Under the pieces are notes generated by a model that did no database searches, was not told the origin of the DNA, and saw nothing but the letters and a program-made list of their open reading frames with translations. 64,000 nucleotides of DNA from Mesostigma viride (taxonomy: Eukaryota; Streptophyta; Mesostigmatophyceae; Mesostigmatales; Mesostigmataceae): positions 1 to 64,000 of the forward strand of contig RPFO01001457.1 of the NCBI GenBank assembly GCA_009746045.1, in the 5' to 3' direction. Made by a program: the position numbers and the translations under genes. Every line of letters begins with the position of its first letter. The stretch's first letter is position 1. Below, piece after piece: positions 1-9,599 of the stretch.

Positions 1-9
1 TGACTGCAT

Positions 10-979
10 TAAAAAATTAAATTAAATTATAACATGCCTCCGTGGGGAGGTCATGTAGCACATATTTCATGATGGATGGGGTGGAGGAAGCCGCGTGATC
101 GAACTATCCTAACTCTATCTAGAAAATCCTAACTGCACTACTCATCAAAACGCCTCCTCCGCTTGGGGGAGGTGGCTTGCCCACAGGGTCGGGCGTGTGT
201 GCCTTGACAATCTTCTTCCACCGCTCCTTGTCCTGCATGGCAGTCCAAAGACGGGAGAGAGAGTGGATGCGGTGCTCAAACTGGGCTGGGACCACGAGGT
301 CGTCCAGCAACATCTGAACGTAGTTGGTGACAGGTTTCCCTACCCTTTTGGGAATGTCCTTGGGGCCAGGCCAGGTCAGAATGTGCCGCCCTGGCTGTCC
401 AAGCCGCTGGGGCCGGCCAGACCAAGGGTGGTGTCGACCTGGCTGGTGCGTGCAAGGTGTCCTACAAATGCTATTCTACGCTGTCTAATCTCGTCCGAAA
501 CACGAGGCATGCCATGATACAAAGACTCTGATGACGGACGCTCGGAAAAACCTACGTTAAGGACCTGCCGGAGCATCCTGTAAACTGTGCCGTCGAGCCG
601 AGCTGCCAGTTTGGGTGGGAGGGTCCACGCCTCGGCGCCATACGTGAGCACCGTGAGGACGAGGACCTTGAAGAGCATGCGTTTGCGGTGCCCGTCCAGG
701 CCCTTCGAGCGCCAGTAAGGTGTGAGCGAACGGAGCTTGGCCCAGGCGAGGGCGATGCGGGTGTCCACATCGTCGTCGGTGTCAGGAAGCCAGCTCCCCA
801 ACAGCTTGAAGCGGTCGCGGAACGGGACCTCCGTCCCGTCGAGCAGGCGCGGCAGCGGTGGTTTACTGGAGGCCCCTATCACCATCGCCTCAGTCTTGAC
901 ACTAATCTCCAACCCCACCGCCCGCGCCTCCAGGCCCAGGCAGTCCAGCCAGGTCTGAATGTGCTCTGCATGCAATGAA
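10..979 (-). mobile_element. LINE family I, 5'-truncated 3' fragment with 9-bp TSD
   Basis: Read on the minus strand, this is the C-terminal part of a non-LTR retrotransposon reverse-transcriptase polyprotein. The reading starts just after the catalytic YADD box (HIQTWLDCLGLEARAVGLE) and runs through the LLGSWLP, LTYGAEAWTL and RMLRQVLNVGF segments typical of LINE thumb regions to a tail ending in KPPPP. Coding is broken by frameshifts near 376 and 313. The 3' UTR ends in a bulged hairpin (31-55) and an (AATTT)-type tail at 10-30. TGACTGCAT occurs at 1-9 and 980-988 as the TSD, so both ends are defined and the copy is 5'-truncated. It cannot be active. The same family recurs at 31842, 38557 and 40909. 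Confidence 0.85.
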
Positions 980-1197
980 TGACTGCATGCAAGCTATATA
1001 TACCATGTTCCTACTTGGTTCCTTGCCCTCCATAGTCCCAGTTTGTCATCCATGCCGGGGAGGACAGTTTAGGAGGTGTTGTTGAGTTGATTAGCTTGGT
1101 TTTCATCAACCTTACACTCTAACCTAGGAGAAACATAGGAAATGCTGCTTAGGCATATTAGGGCTACCATCGTCAAGGCTATGAACATATTTACAAG

Positions 1198-1522
1198 CCC
1201 GTCTCACGGTGCGAGACTGAACAAGTCTCGCGTGCAGACACGTGTGTAGTACTCCTACACACAGATCTCGAGTGATTTATCTAGTACCAAATCCGAAAGG
1301 CTTGCATCACTCCCCGGACAGGAGAACTTTTGCGGATGACTGTAGGTGTAAGTTGGCGATGCCATGGTAACCGGAGACGTCCGTCCTATAGTCAGCAAAA
1401 TTGGTGCGAGAGGTCCCCAGTTCGATTCCGGTCGGATTCATTTGCAGATCGCGTTTTTCCGCGTTTTCCGCGGCCCGGTACTGAACGCAAATGGTTTTCA
1501 CCTTTGCGGAGTGCCTGATCAA
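1198..1522 (+). mobile_element. tRNA-derived SINE, about 325 bp, with 11-bp TSD
   Basis: The segment is bounded by ATATTTACAAG at 1187-1197 and 1523-1533. Near 1420-1435 it contains AGTTCGATTCC, close to the RNA polymerase III B-box consensus, preceded by GGTGCGAGAGGTCCC as in the anticodon/variable part of a tRNA. The 3' part (1440-1520) is GC-rich and ends in a hairpin around CACCTTTGCG followed by GAGTGCCTGATCA. The last 85-90 bases recur at 55215-55299 and the last 44 at 2793-2836, each with its own TSD, which makes this a mobile family. The A box and exact tRNA ancestor are not clear, and the first 150 bases are unexplained. Confidence 0.7.
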
Positions 1523-1533
1523 ATATTTACAAG

Positions 1534-2545
1534 GCTGGCCATGCTGGAGGGATGATGAAGACATATGAGGAGCGTGGCCACCCCTTCGTACATTGTAAAC
1601 ATACTCAGCATGGTTTTGGTGCATGTTGGATGGCATACGAAGTGGCACTGTGGGGTTACTAACTTACTGAGTGGTCCTTAGCGCCTTGTCAGGTGGTCAT
1701 ATAGGAAACCCATCAACTTGAGTAGTTCTTGTCACAATGACCCCCCACGTTGAGCATGCGTTGCCGTCAGCGTGCAAGAGTTAATTATGTGTGCTTTGGT
1801 CAGTTTGCAGATGTCCTTGATGAAGAAGGAGGTGCTAGTGTGGCTGAATGGTTACTCTAATTTCCTTGTAGAGTCCACATGGGTGGCCGTCTTGGAATGG
1901 TTGTAACTTGGGCAGTTCTTGTCAGAATGGCGTCAAACCTTGAACATAGGAGGTACCGTATGTGCAGAGGTTGCAGCATGTGGTTTGGCCAGTTTTTGCA
2001 TGGTTTGGATGGATAAAGGGGTGTTTATGGTGTAAGATACACTAAGAAACCTCCCTTAGCTTCGTCACAGGTGGCTACCTAGGAAACCCATCAACTAGAG
2101 CTGCGCTCGTCAGAATGACCTGAAAATTTGGGGCTGCATGTCCCCCCACCTGTAATATTTGGGAATATATGGTGGAGCACGATATGATGTGTTTATGATT
2201 TGATTTTTTTTTTTTGGATTAAAAAAGTACCTGTTTTGCGGGAAATCCATCAACGTGAGTAAACATTCTTATTTCTTGGTCCCAATTAGGTAGAATTTCT
2301 CAAAAGTGGGGGAACTATGCGGGAATATATGATTTGGTCCCAATATGTTTGCCCATTGTCCTAGGGAAAATGTGACTAAAATAGCGTCTTTTTCTATTTT
2401 TAGCGCGTTACCGGTGTATGGTGGGGGCTAGTACCCCCCCAAGTGGCTGGAAAATTTTTTTTTAATCATATTTATGGTCCCCAATCATCATTGGATTTTT
2501 TGCACATGCATAGGTATGGTTTCCAGAAAAGTGCCCTTTAGGCAT
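1534..2545. other. Non-coding stretch with diverged short repeats
   Basis: No credible coding region is seen. Loosely repeated phrases occur (CCCATCAACTTGAG, CAGAATGACCTGAAAATTT, a T-run near 2205 and 2455, TCATATTTATGGTCCCC). Several recur around 34180-34750 inside the element with 20-bp terminal inverted repeats, so this may be a decayed relative of that element. No termini were found. Confidence 0.3.
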
Positions 2546-2559
2546 GTCCCCTCCCCTTA

Positions 2560-2655
2560 ATTAATTAATTAATCGGGGTTAGCTAATGCTCCTTGACTCC
2601 CTAATGGGGGCATGAGTTTAATAAATGAATTAAGTAGTTAGTTAATTAATCAGGT
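2560..2655 (+). mobile_element. Diverged LINE family II 3' tail
   Basis: The order GGGGTTA..ATGCTCC.TGACTCCC..GGGGGCATGAG followed by TTAA-rich tail matches the 3' ends at 23540, 23630 and 39060. The hairpin is retained with a bulged A and a TAAT loop. No upstream LINE sequence remains. Confidence 0.55.
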
Positions 2656-2792
2656 TGATTCAGATGAGGTCTGTGCTGGTTCCTTGTGGACTGGCCAGCC
2701 AGGGAGATATCTTCTTACATGGTCAGGCCCTTGCCGACCATGTAAGAACCTGTTAGGCGACGCAGTGGCCAACATTGGACATACCGCCATAT

Positions 2793-2836
2793 TCTGATCA
2801 GACACTCCGCAAAGGTGAAAACCTTTGCGTTCAGTT
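2793..2836 (-). mobile_element. 44-bp SINE 3'-end insertion with 13-bp TSD
   Basis: CATACCGCCATAT occurs at 2780-2792 and 2837-2849 with 44 bases between. On the minus strand the insert is the terminal hairpin CGCAAAGGT-TTTC-ACCTTTGCG followed by GAGTGTCTGATCAGA, identical in plan to the end of the SINE copies at 1198 and 55215. It is a severely 5'-truncated target-primed insertion. Confidence 0.75.
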
Positions 2837-2849
2837 CATACCGCCATAT

Positions 2850-3830
2850 GTTTGTCTCCGCGATATGATTTTAGCTGACATGCAGAGCACAGACACTGTT
2901 GGCGTCATCCGCTCAACCCCTCTTATTCAGACATGGGACCTCGGATGTGTAGGATTAGTAGCGTTGCCCAGGCGGACATTGTCAAAGACTACGACCCCCC
3001 AGTTGTGGGTCCTAGGAAATTTAACAAGCATGATTGTCTCCTTGTTGATAGGCATTAATTAATCCTTGATGATAGGCATTGCTTGCGTGCAAGATTAGCT
3101 CGAGGCCCATATTTTAATAGACTACTAGCTGAGCTGTGGACATACATGTTGTTATTGACGTCTTGACGGATATTGACGTCTTGGGGTGACTTCCACTATA
3201 TCTTCTTTGGGGAATTCAGAGATCCCGGTCCCCCAACATGGACATGAGACTAATTAAAATCAATTAATCAATGTCATGAATAGAGCGCGTTCATGACGTT
3301 CAGTCATGAACAGAGCCCTAACCTTAAACACATAAGAAAACAATTATGGCGGGCCATGTGACTTGGAATGTAAGAAGCTTAGCCCCCAAACATATTGTTG
3401 TCTCACGTAATGAATCACTTGCTGATCAACAAATCGATGGTTATCTCATAGGCACAATGTACCTCTGACCATCATTGCTGGCCCATGCATGCATGCACCA
3501 ATGGCAGCCTACATGACACATACATCGCTTATTTGCCATGTAAAAAATGCGACAAAGTGTCCATATAGGTACTCATAGATTAGCACAAATTCCTTAGCAC
3601 GATGTGGACAACTTTACTTAACGGTGAAAGCCTGTCTCGCCCTTATTGCCTTGAGGGTTCCCGGCGATAGGTCCTGTCTGTTGGTCGACATTTTTCTTTT
3701 GCAGCTGGCCATCGTCGGTAGGTATGAATGATCTCGATGCTAGCAATTACGATGATGATACCGAGGTAGTCTATACCTGGGATCGAGAGCTTCTTCTTGT
3801 ATGGCAATGCCGGCAGGGCGATGACGGTGA
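2850..3830. other. Unassigned non-coding sequence
   Basis: No coding region, RNA gene or repeat of known type was recognised. The only local structure seen is a short repeat of TTGACGTCTTG near 3160-3185. Confidence 0.3.
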
Positions 3831-3838
3831 CGGCCGTC

Positions 3839-4811
3839 CAGTGTTTTTTTTAAGGTTTTCGTTACTAGTGGCGCTAGGCCACTTGTGGCGTTTCGAACTA
3901 TGAAAACTTCAGTTTACTCGGCCAATGTGTGGCTTTAAGCCAATTAAAATTGGGCTTGGCACGGCCACGTGTGGCGGGCTGGCTTTTTGGTGCAGCAAAT
4001 GACCCTACCGGCAGCGGGGTCAGCGCGGCGCGGCGCCGTACTGGCATTCCAAGTTCAAAGTAGTTCAGAACAGTATGTTTAATTATCTTAAGTTCAAACT
4101 AGTAGAATTTATTAGAATCATTCACGCCTTAAGTTGGGTTCACGCCTGAAGTTGGGTTGACCAAAAACCTCGAACCCAACTTAAGGCGTGAATGCCTGTA
4201 CACAAGGCGGGCGAGCGTCTCCGTCTCAGGCATCGGCGCCGGCGTACTTGGTAAATTAACAACAACGATTACCACTACAGCCACTGCTTAACAAAACGAT
4301 TACTGAAGTGCCGAAAGTCGAAACACATAGTCAATGCAATGCAGTACAGTACTGTATGGCTGGCGAGTGACTGGAACTGAGGCGCCAGCCGCCAGGCCGC
4401 CAGCCAGCTGAAGCCAGAAAATGCACACAAGCTGCAGTCTGCACAGTGCACTCTGGTCTCTGGCAGCGGGCCACTTGCCACTTGGCACTTGGCCGGGCTC
4501 TACGTACATGCACTATGCAGTCAGTAAGTCAGTCAGTCATAGTAATACTCATAGTAGTTCTAGTACTAGGGAGGCTTGTGGCGGAACGCCGGCCGGAAGA
4601 CCGGCTGACACCGCCAATTGTGGCGTAGCCTGTACTAGAGTGAACTTCAGGCACGGCCACCCTGTGGCGAAACGAAACTACAAAGTAGAACAGCACGGCC
4701 AAATTGTGGCTTCTTGGGTGCCCTGTCCAAGTGGGTGGCACCGCCACATTTTGCCAAAAAAAGTGCCACACCGCCACATTTGGCGGTGTATCGCCACTAA
4801 AAAAAACACTG
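3839..4811. mobile_element. Non-autonomous hAT-type transposon, 973 bp
   Basis: The termini are CAGTGTTTTTTTTA at 3839 and its inverted copy ending at 4811. They are flanked by the 8-bp TSD CGGCCGTC at 3831-3838 and 4812-4819. An 8-bp TSD with CAGTG ends is the hAT signature. No transposase is encoded. Many short GGCCA..TGTGGC and CACCGCCA motifs lie within about 200 bp of both ends, as expected of hAT subterminal transposase-binding repeats. Removing the element and one TSD restores a perfect palindrome of about 30 bp, so it landed in the palindrome's centre. Confidence 0.85.
4121..4193. repeat. Inverted repeat, about 21-bp arms, inside the hAT element
   Basis: The arm around TTCACGCCTTAAGTTGGGTT is answered by AACCCAACTTAAGGCGTGAA. 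An extra partial copy of the left arm (TTCACGCCTGAAGTTGGGTT) lies in the loop. Confidence 0.75.
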
Positions 4812-5460
4812 CGGCCGTCACCGTCATCGCTCTCGACGGGCGTGATGGAAAGGACCTGTTTGATAGGCGGCAGCTATTGGTAATATAGGTCGTTTACTAT
4901 TACTCCCAATAAAGAGTTAAGAGGTTGGCCCTCGGCATGGCGATGATCACGGGGCGATGACGGGGCGTTGACGCGCGTGATGAATAGGATCTGTTTGATA
5001 AGCGGCGGCTATTGGTAATATAGTTTGTTGATTAAGAGAAGAGTTTGTTGATTAAGAGAAGAGTTTAGATGTTGGCCCGTCGAGGGCGATGACGGTGACG
5101 CCGTCACCGTCATCGCCCTCGACGGGCGTCGTGAATACGACCTTTTTTATATGCGGCGGCTATTGGTAATATAGGTCGTTTACTATTACTCCCAATAAAG
5201 AGTTAAGAGGTTGGCCCTCGGCATGGCGATGATCACGGGGCGATGACGGGGCGTTAACGGCTTAACGCGCGCGATGAATAGGATCTGTTGGATAGGCGGC
5301 GGCTATTGGTAATATAGATTGTTGATTAAGAGAAGAGTTTAGATGTTGGCCCGTCGAGGGCGATGACGGTGACGGCGTCACCGTCATCGCCCTCGACGGG
5401 CGTCATGAATACGACCTGTTTGATATGCGGCGGCTATTGGTAATATAGGTCGTTGATTAT
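4812..5460. repeat. Duplicated block carrying perfect palindromes
   Basis: Two modules alternate. One (around 4862-5020 and 5150-5310) begins GGCGGC.GCTATTGGTAATATAGG and includes CCCAATAAAGAGTTAAGAGG. The other (around 5030-5160 and 5320-5455) begins GTTGATTAAGAGAAGAGTTT and contains a near-perfect palindrome with 25-bp arms (5079-5130 and 5350-5402) built on CCCGTCGAGGGCGATGACGG. The same palindrome core flanks the hAT insertion at 3815-3838 and 4812-4840. The 81-, 155- and 268-residue open frames here are repeat by-products. Confidence 0.7.
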
Positions 5461-5516
5461 GCCCGTCGGTCTTTACATGTAGGCCCTCGGGAATTACATC
5501 GGGCTGTACTAGGCCG

Positions 5517-5895
5517 GTATACCGTAGTTGTGTACCACCCCCCTCCTTCCCACGGCAGGTACGCAGCGCCCGGCTGTTGTCCTGGCTGCAGTTGTGTACC
5601 ACCTGTACGGTATTTGTGTACCACCCCCCTCCTTCCCACGGCAGGTACGCAGCGCCCGGCTGTTGTCCTGGCTGCAGTTGTGTACCACCTGTACGGTATT
5701 TGTGTACCACCCCCCTCCTTCCCACGGCAGGTACGCAGCGAACCGCTGTTGTCCTGGCTGCAGTTGTGTACCACCTGTACGGTATTTGTGTACCACCCCC
5801 CTCCTTCCCACGGCAGGTACGCAGCGCCCGGCTGTTGTCCTGGCTGCAGTTGTGTACCACCTGTACGGTATTTGTGTACCACCACCCTCCATGGC
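5517..5895. repeat. 86-bp tandem repeat, about 4.3 copies
   Basis: Units start at GTGTACCACCCCCCTCC near 5530, 5616, 5702 and 5788, with a partial fifth at 5874, and contain CACGGCAGGTACGCAGCGCC. Copy three differs at AACCGCTGTT. Because 86 is not a multiple of three, the six open frames across it are not coding evidence. Confidence 0.85.
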
Positions 5896-6885
5896 CCATG
5901 CAGCCCGGCCCGGCATCGTGCCGTCGCCGACCCGACAACGTTTTCTCGAACAACACGAATTTGAATTTTAGGGACTGGAGCGGCTGGCACGCTAGCGGCA
6001 CGACCAACGGAACAAGAGAACCGAGAAACTGTGGCCGCCAGGAGGATAAAGGTTTCAAGGCGCATGCGTTTGAGGCTAGCCAGAACCGAATGCGAGGTTT
6101 TACTTTATCAAACCGATGTATATCAATGTGGCCAGAATTCTTTTCCAGTTGCGGGGTCGTGTGTCGCCAATTTGTTGTTGGGCCGGGCACTTTAATCGTG
6201 ATTGCAAGAAGTCAGTTCACGACGCCGTTAGCGTGGCATTTATGTACAGCAATTCATCGTTCGGCTTCTTTATCCTATCGGCAACTCCTCACGACGTGTG
6301 AGCGTGAGTCGGTTGTCGTGTGAATGGACACTTTCTGGGAAAGTAAGTCACTAGAGTGCCAATTTCACCGATCGCAAAACATTTACCCAGTTTGGGCAGA
6401 TAGACCTGGCTAAATACGAGGGCGAGCGGAAGTAATTGTTGATGCATAGCCATCTGCTTCCTGCGCTTTGTAATTGTAATGAGTTGTTCGCAAATTGGCG
6501 TCTCTAGCGGTTACTCCTCTGTGCACAGCTGGCGACCAAGAAGACTTCATTGGCAGCCGGACTGCGGATGCGCGTCGTTGGAATATTAGCAACGTTAACA
6601 TGTTTGCTGCGTTTTTTGTGAAGCTTGTCTAGCCGACTGCATTTGGGAGACTTGGCAAGGTTGCCTCCAATCGTTGAAGTCACAACCTGGGTGTCAATTC
6701 ACGTTTACTAGCCACGGTCATAGTAACATTCTAATGGCATTTGTCCCAGTTTCAACATGGGTTTTCACTCTGATCTGATGGAGTGAAGGGCCTAGCTCCG
6801 TGGTTTTGTGTCATTGTAGCAGTTTAGTCGCCTGCTAACGTAGTGAATCTTCCATCCCACCTCTCCCACCCCCACCCGCACTTCT
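5896..6885. other. Unassigned non-coding sequence
   Basis: No gene or repeat was recognised in this stretch of almost 1 kb. Confidence 0.3.
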
Positions 6886-6886
6886 C

Positions 6887-6889
<3 letters not shown>

Positions 6890-6978
<89 letters not shown>
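6890..6978. repeat. (CT)n microsatellite
   Basis: A nearly pure CT dinucleotide run of about 45 units, bordered by C-rich sequence on both sides. The RE-repeat open frame on the minus strand is an artefact of it. Confidence 0.95.
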
Positions 6979-6980
<2 letters not shown>

Positions 6981-7724
6981 CTTCCCACCCCCCGCTCTCT
7001 TGTCCCTCCCGCACCCCTCCTCTCTCTTTCCCTTTTCCTTGGCTGTTGAGAAGGACTGGGGTGAAAACTCCAGACCGTTGGTGGCTGCCTTCAAGCAGGA
7101 AGTTTCAAGGATCAACAAGTTTTTGTGAGCTGTCTGATATGGTCACTGCTGCGACAAAGGTGAGTTATCTTGTTTTTCATGTAATTTTTTTGCTGTAGCT
7201 AGGTAAGCCGGCCATTTTGTACTCCCCTTTCTTTTGCTCTCACGATTTATTCTTGTTGTGGTTTATATGGTCCCGTTAAGTGGCATGCATTATCATTATC
7301 CACATTAGTGTGAGAAACCATCCGCAGTGTTGTAGCTTGCATCTATAACAACAGTTTTTGCTGCCGCCGCCACTGCTATTACCAACATTAAGTCATTCTT
7401 GCTTTCTAAGCACTCTTTTTCCTCTTAGGCTGTTGGTTGGGATACCAGCCACCCTTGCACGCATAAATTCAAGCACCGGGTGCATGTGAAAACACAACCA
7501 AGGCAAGAATGTCCCCCTCTCGCAATATCCCACCCACGCAACGCACCCAATGCAGCAAGAATGGGACCACCTTGTTGCCATGAGCTCTAGCACCGTTGCC
7601 ACCCCTAGCTTTCTACTGTTCCCGTCCATCCTTATTTACACTGGCTGCTTTGCTTGCATTTCTGGCTCAGTGCCAGTTTGCACTTGCTAGCTTGCTAAGA
7701 CAATAATGCAGCTTGCAAACGGCA

Positions 7725-8105
7725 AGGGCAAGCACCCGGGTAAGAGCAAAGGCAACCGCACGAGCAAAGGAAAGGGAAACTGGAAGAGCAAGCACAAGGC
7801 CAAGGAAAGGACAAAGGCACTTGTGCTTGCCAAAAGGGCAGGCTCAAGGGAAATGACAAGGGCAAGGGCAGGGGCAGGCACAAGGGAAGCGGATAAGGGC
7901 AAGGGCAGGCGCAAGGGAAAGAGATTAGGACAAGTCAAGCACGAGGGAACGGACAAGGGCAAGGGCAGGCACAAGGGAAAAGATGAAGACAAGGGCAGGC
8001 ACTAGGGAAAGGATGAGGGCAACGGCAAACACTGGGGATCAAAGGATAGGGGCAAGGGCAGATGCTAGGGTAACAGTTAGGGCAAAGGCAGGCACAAGAG
8101 AAGAA
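7725..8105. repeat. Degenerate purine-rich tandem repeat
   Basis: Variants of AAGGGCAAGGGCAGGCACAA and GGAAAGGA recur every 20-30 bases with many substitutions. A 99-residue Lys/Gly/Arg open frame (7706-8005) covers most of it. The frame ends inside the repeat, while the repeat continues to 8105, so selection on protein is not evident. Confidence 0.55.
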
Positions 8106-8344
8106 TAAGGGGCCGTGAAGTATAAGTGGAAATGCGGGTGGCGACATGGGGTTCGATCGGGCCTGCTGATGCAAATGCAGATTTCAACTGCAGTGACAAA
8201 CACAAGCGTAGACATAGGCAACGACAAATTCCTTGCATGCGTGCCTTGCTCTTCACCGGCTGGCTCGTTTGCTAGTTGTCTAACAGTTTCTACCGATAAA
8301 CATCACTTGCCATTGTAAGGTCTGCCTTGCTGCCGTGCTGGTGG

Positions 8345-8575
8345 GTAGCTGGGTGATCGTGCTTGTTCCTTGTCAAGGGAGGGATGCATGTGGAGTAGGT
8401 GGGTGGGTGTGCTTGTTCCTTGCCAAGGAAGGGATGCACAAAGGTTAGATAGGTGCACGTGCTTGTTTCTTGTCAAGGGAGGGACGCACAAAGGGTAGGT
8501 GGGGCACATGGTTGTGCCTCGTCAAGGGCGGGATGCACGAAGGGTAGGTGGGGGCATGTGGTTGGTCCTTGTCTT
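8345..8575. repeat. Degenerate ~50-bp tandem repeat
   Basis: Four to five units share CTTGT.CCTTGTCAAGGGAGGGATGCAC and GGGTAGGTGGG. Divergence between units suggests an old array. The inner TCAAGGGAGGGA of each unit is best conserved. Confidence 0.6.
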
Positions 8576-8724
8576 TTCACCGCCCAAGCGATGGCGATGT
8601 AGCATGCATTATACATTTATTCGTGCATTAAAAATCACTTTCCTTACAAGCGGCCTTAGCCGACTCCATCTGCCGTTGCCATTTCTCCGTATTGCATTGT
8701 CCGGACACGGTTTTTGTGTCGCAG

Positions 8725-8962
8725 GTCTTCCCCCGTAAAGGCACAAGCTGCCTGCGCGCAGAATTATGTGCAGACACCTCGGTTTCCAACACGACGGCTT
8801 CCCGCACATATCGAGCTCTGGATGTACAACATCTTCCCCCGGCGCACTTGCTCCCGGATGGAGCTTCTGTGCGGTGCCGACATCCCCGGAGCTGTCCTAA
8901 GCACCGCATGGAAACAGTATTTCAAGCCACGAAGAGAAGCCACGAATTTGATATTGACTTGA
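8725..8962 (+). CDS. Possible terminal exon of an unknown gene
   Basis: An open frame follows a plausible splice acceptor (TTTTTGTGTCGCAG, ending at 8724) and runs to a TGA at about 8960, followed by AT-rich sequence resembling a 3' UTR. The peptide has ordinary, non-repetitive composition (for example HIELWMYNIFPRRTCSRMEL and AWKQYFKPRRE). No family was recognised and no matching upstream exon could be defined, so this is only a candidate. The overlapping minus-strand frames look less protein-like. Confidence 0.2.
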
Positions 8963-9285
8963 TATTGTCGTCAGAAGACTTGATATGCTATTTTCTGTGA
9001 AGGCGTTGGATTTTTGTGCATGACATGTAATCCTGCATTTAATAATGAAATTTTTTATGAAATAGGAACTCGTCTTGCATGAGCCTTGCTGCAAATGCCA
9101 TTCATTTTTTTCCCCCGGGTAAATGGGTGTTAGGGGTTAGGTTGACCGAAATGATAAGTGAAATCAAAGTGAAATTCTGATAAGTGACATGCGTACTGCA
9201 ATTCAGAACGACATAGCGACATGATTGTAGTACCGGTAGTGTACGCGAGAAGCATACGACGTCGTAACCTACGGGACCGAGTACC

Positions 9286-9450
9286 GGGATCGTAAATTAC
9301 CAACTCGTAAATTACTACCTCGCAAATTACTACCTCGTACCTTACTACCTCGTAAATTACTACCTCGTACATTACTACCTCGTACATTACTACCTCGTAC
9401 ATTACTACCTCGTAAATTACTACCTCGTAAATTACTACCTCGTAAATTAC
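9286..9450. repeat. 15-bp tandem repeat, about 10 copies
   Basis: Units are TACCTCGTAAATTAC or TACCTCGTACATTAC. The two versions occur in short blocks, suggesting recent local duplications. Confidence 0.85.
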
Positions 9451-9599
9451 GACGTCGGATCTTACCTCGGATCTAACTCGTAGCTTACGAGAAAGATCCG
9501 AACTCTTATACAAACGGTAAGAGTAGTCTGTGCCGTAAATTACCACCTCGTAATTTACGCCTCGGATCCTTTTTACTACCCTCGGACGAAAAGTATAGT

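Noticed and set aside
4421-4888. 155-residue open frame in the hAT element
   Set aside because: It runs across the element's right end and TSD and has no transposase features.
6792-7118. Protein with a long Arg-Glu repeat on the minus strand
   Set aside because: Direct product of the (CT)n microsatellite.
7138-7630. Tiny two-exon gene: ATGGTCACTGCTGCGACAAAG, GTGAGT donor, then exon from TCTTAG at about 7429
   Set aside because: The joined product is about 60 residues of poor complexity with no motif; splice sites alone are not enough.
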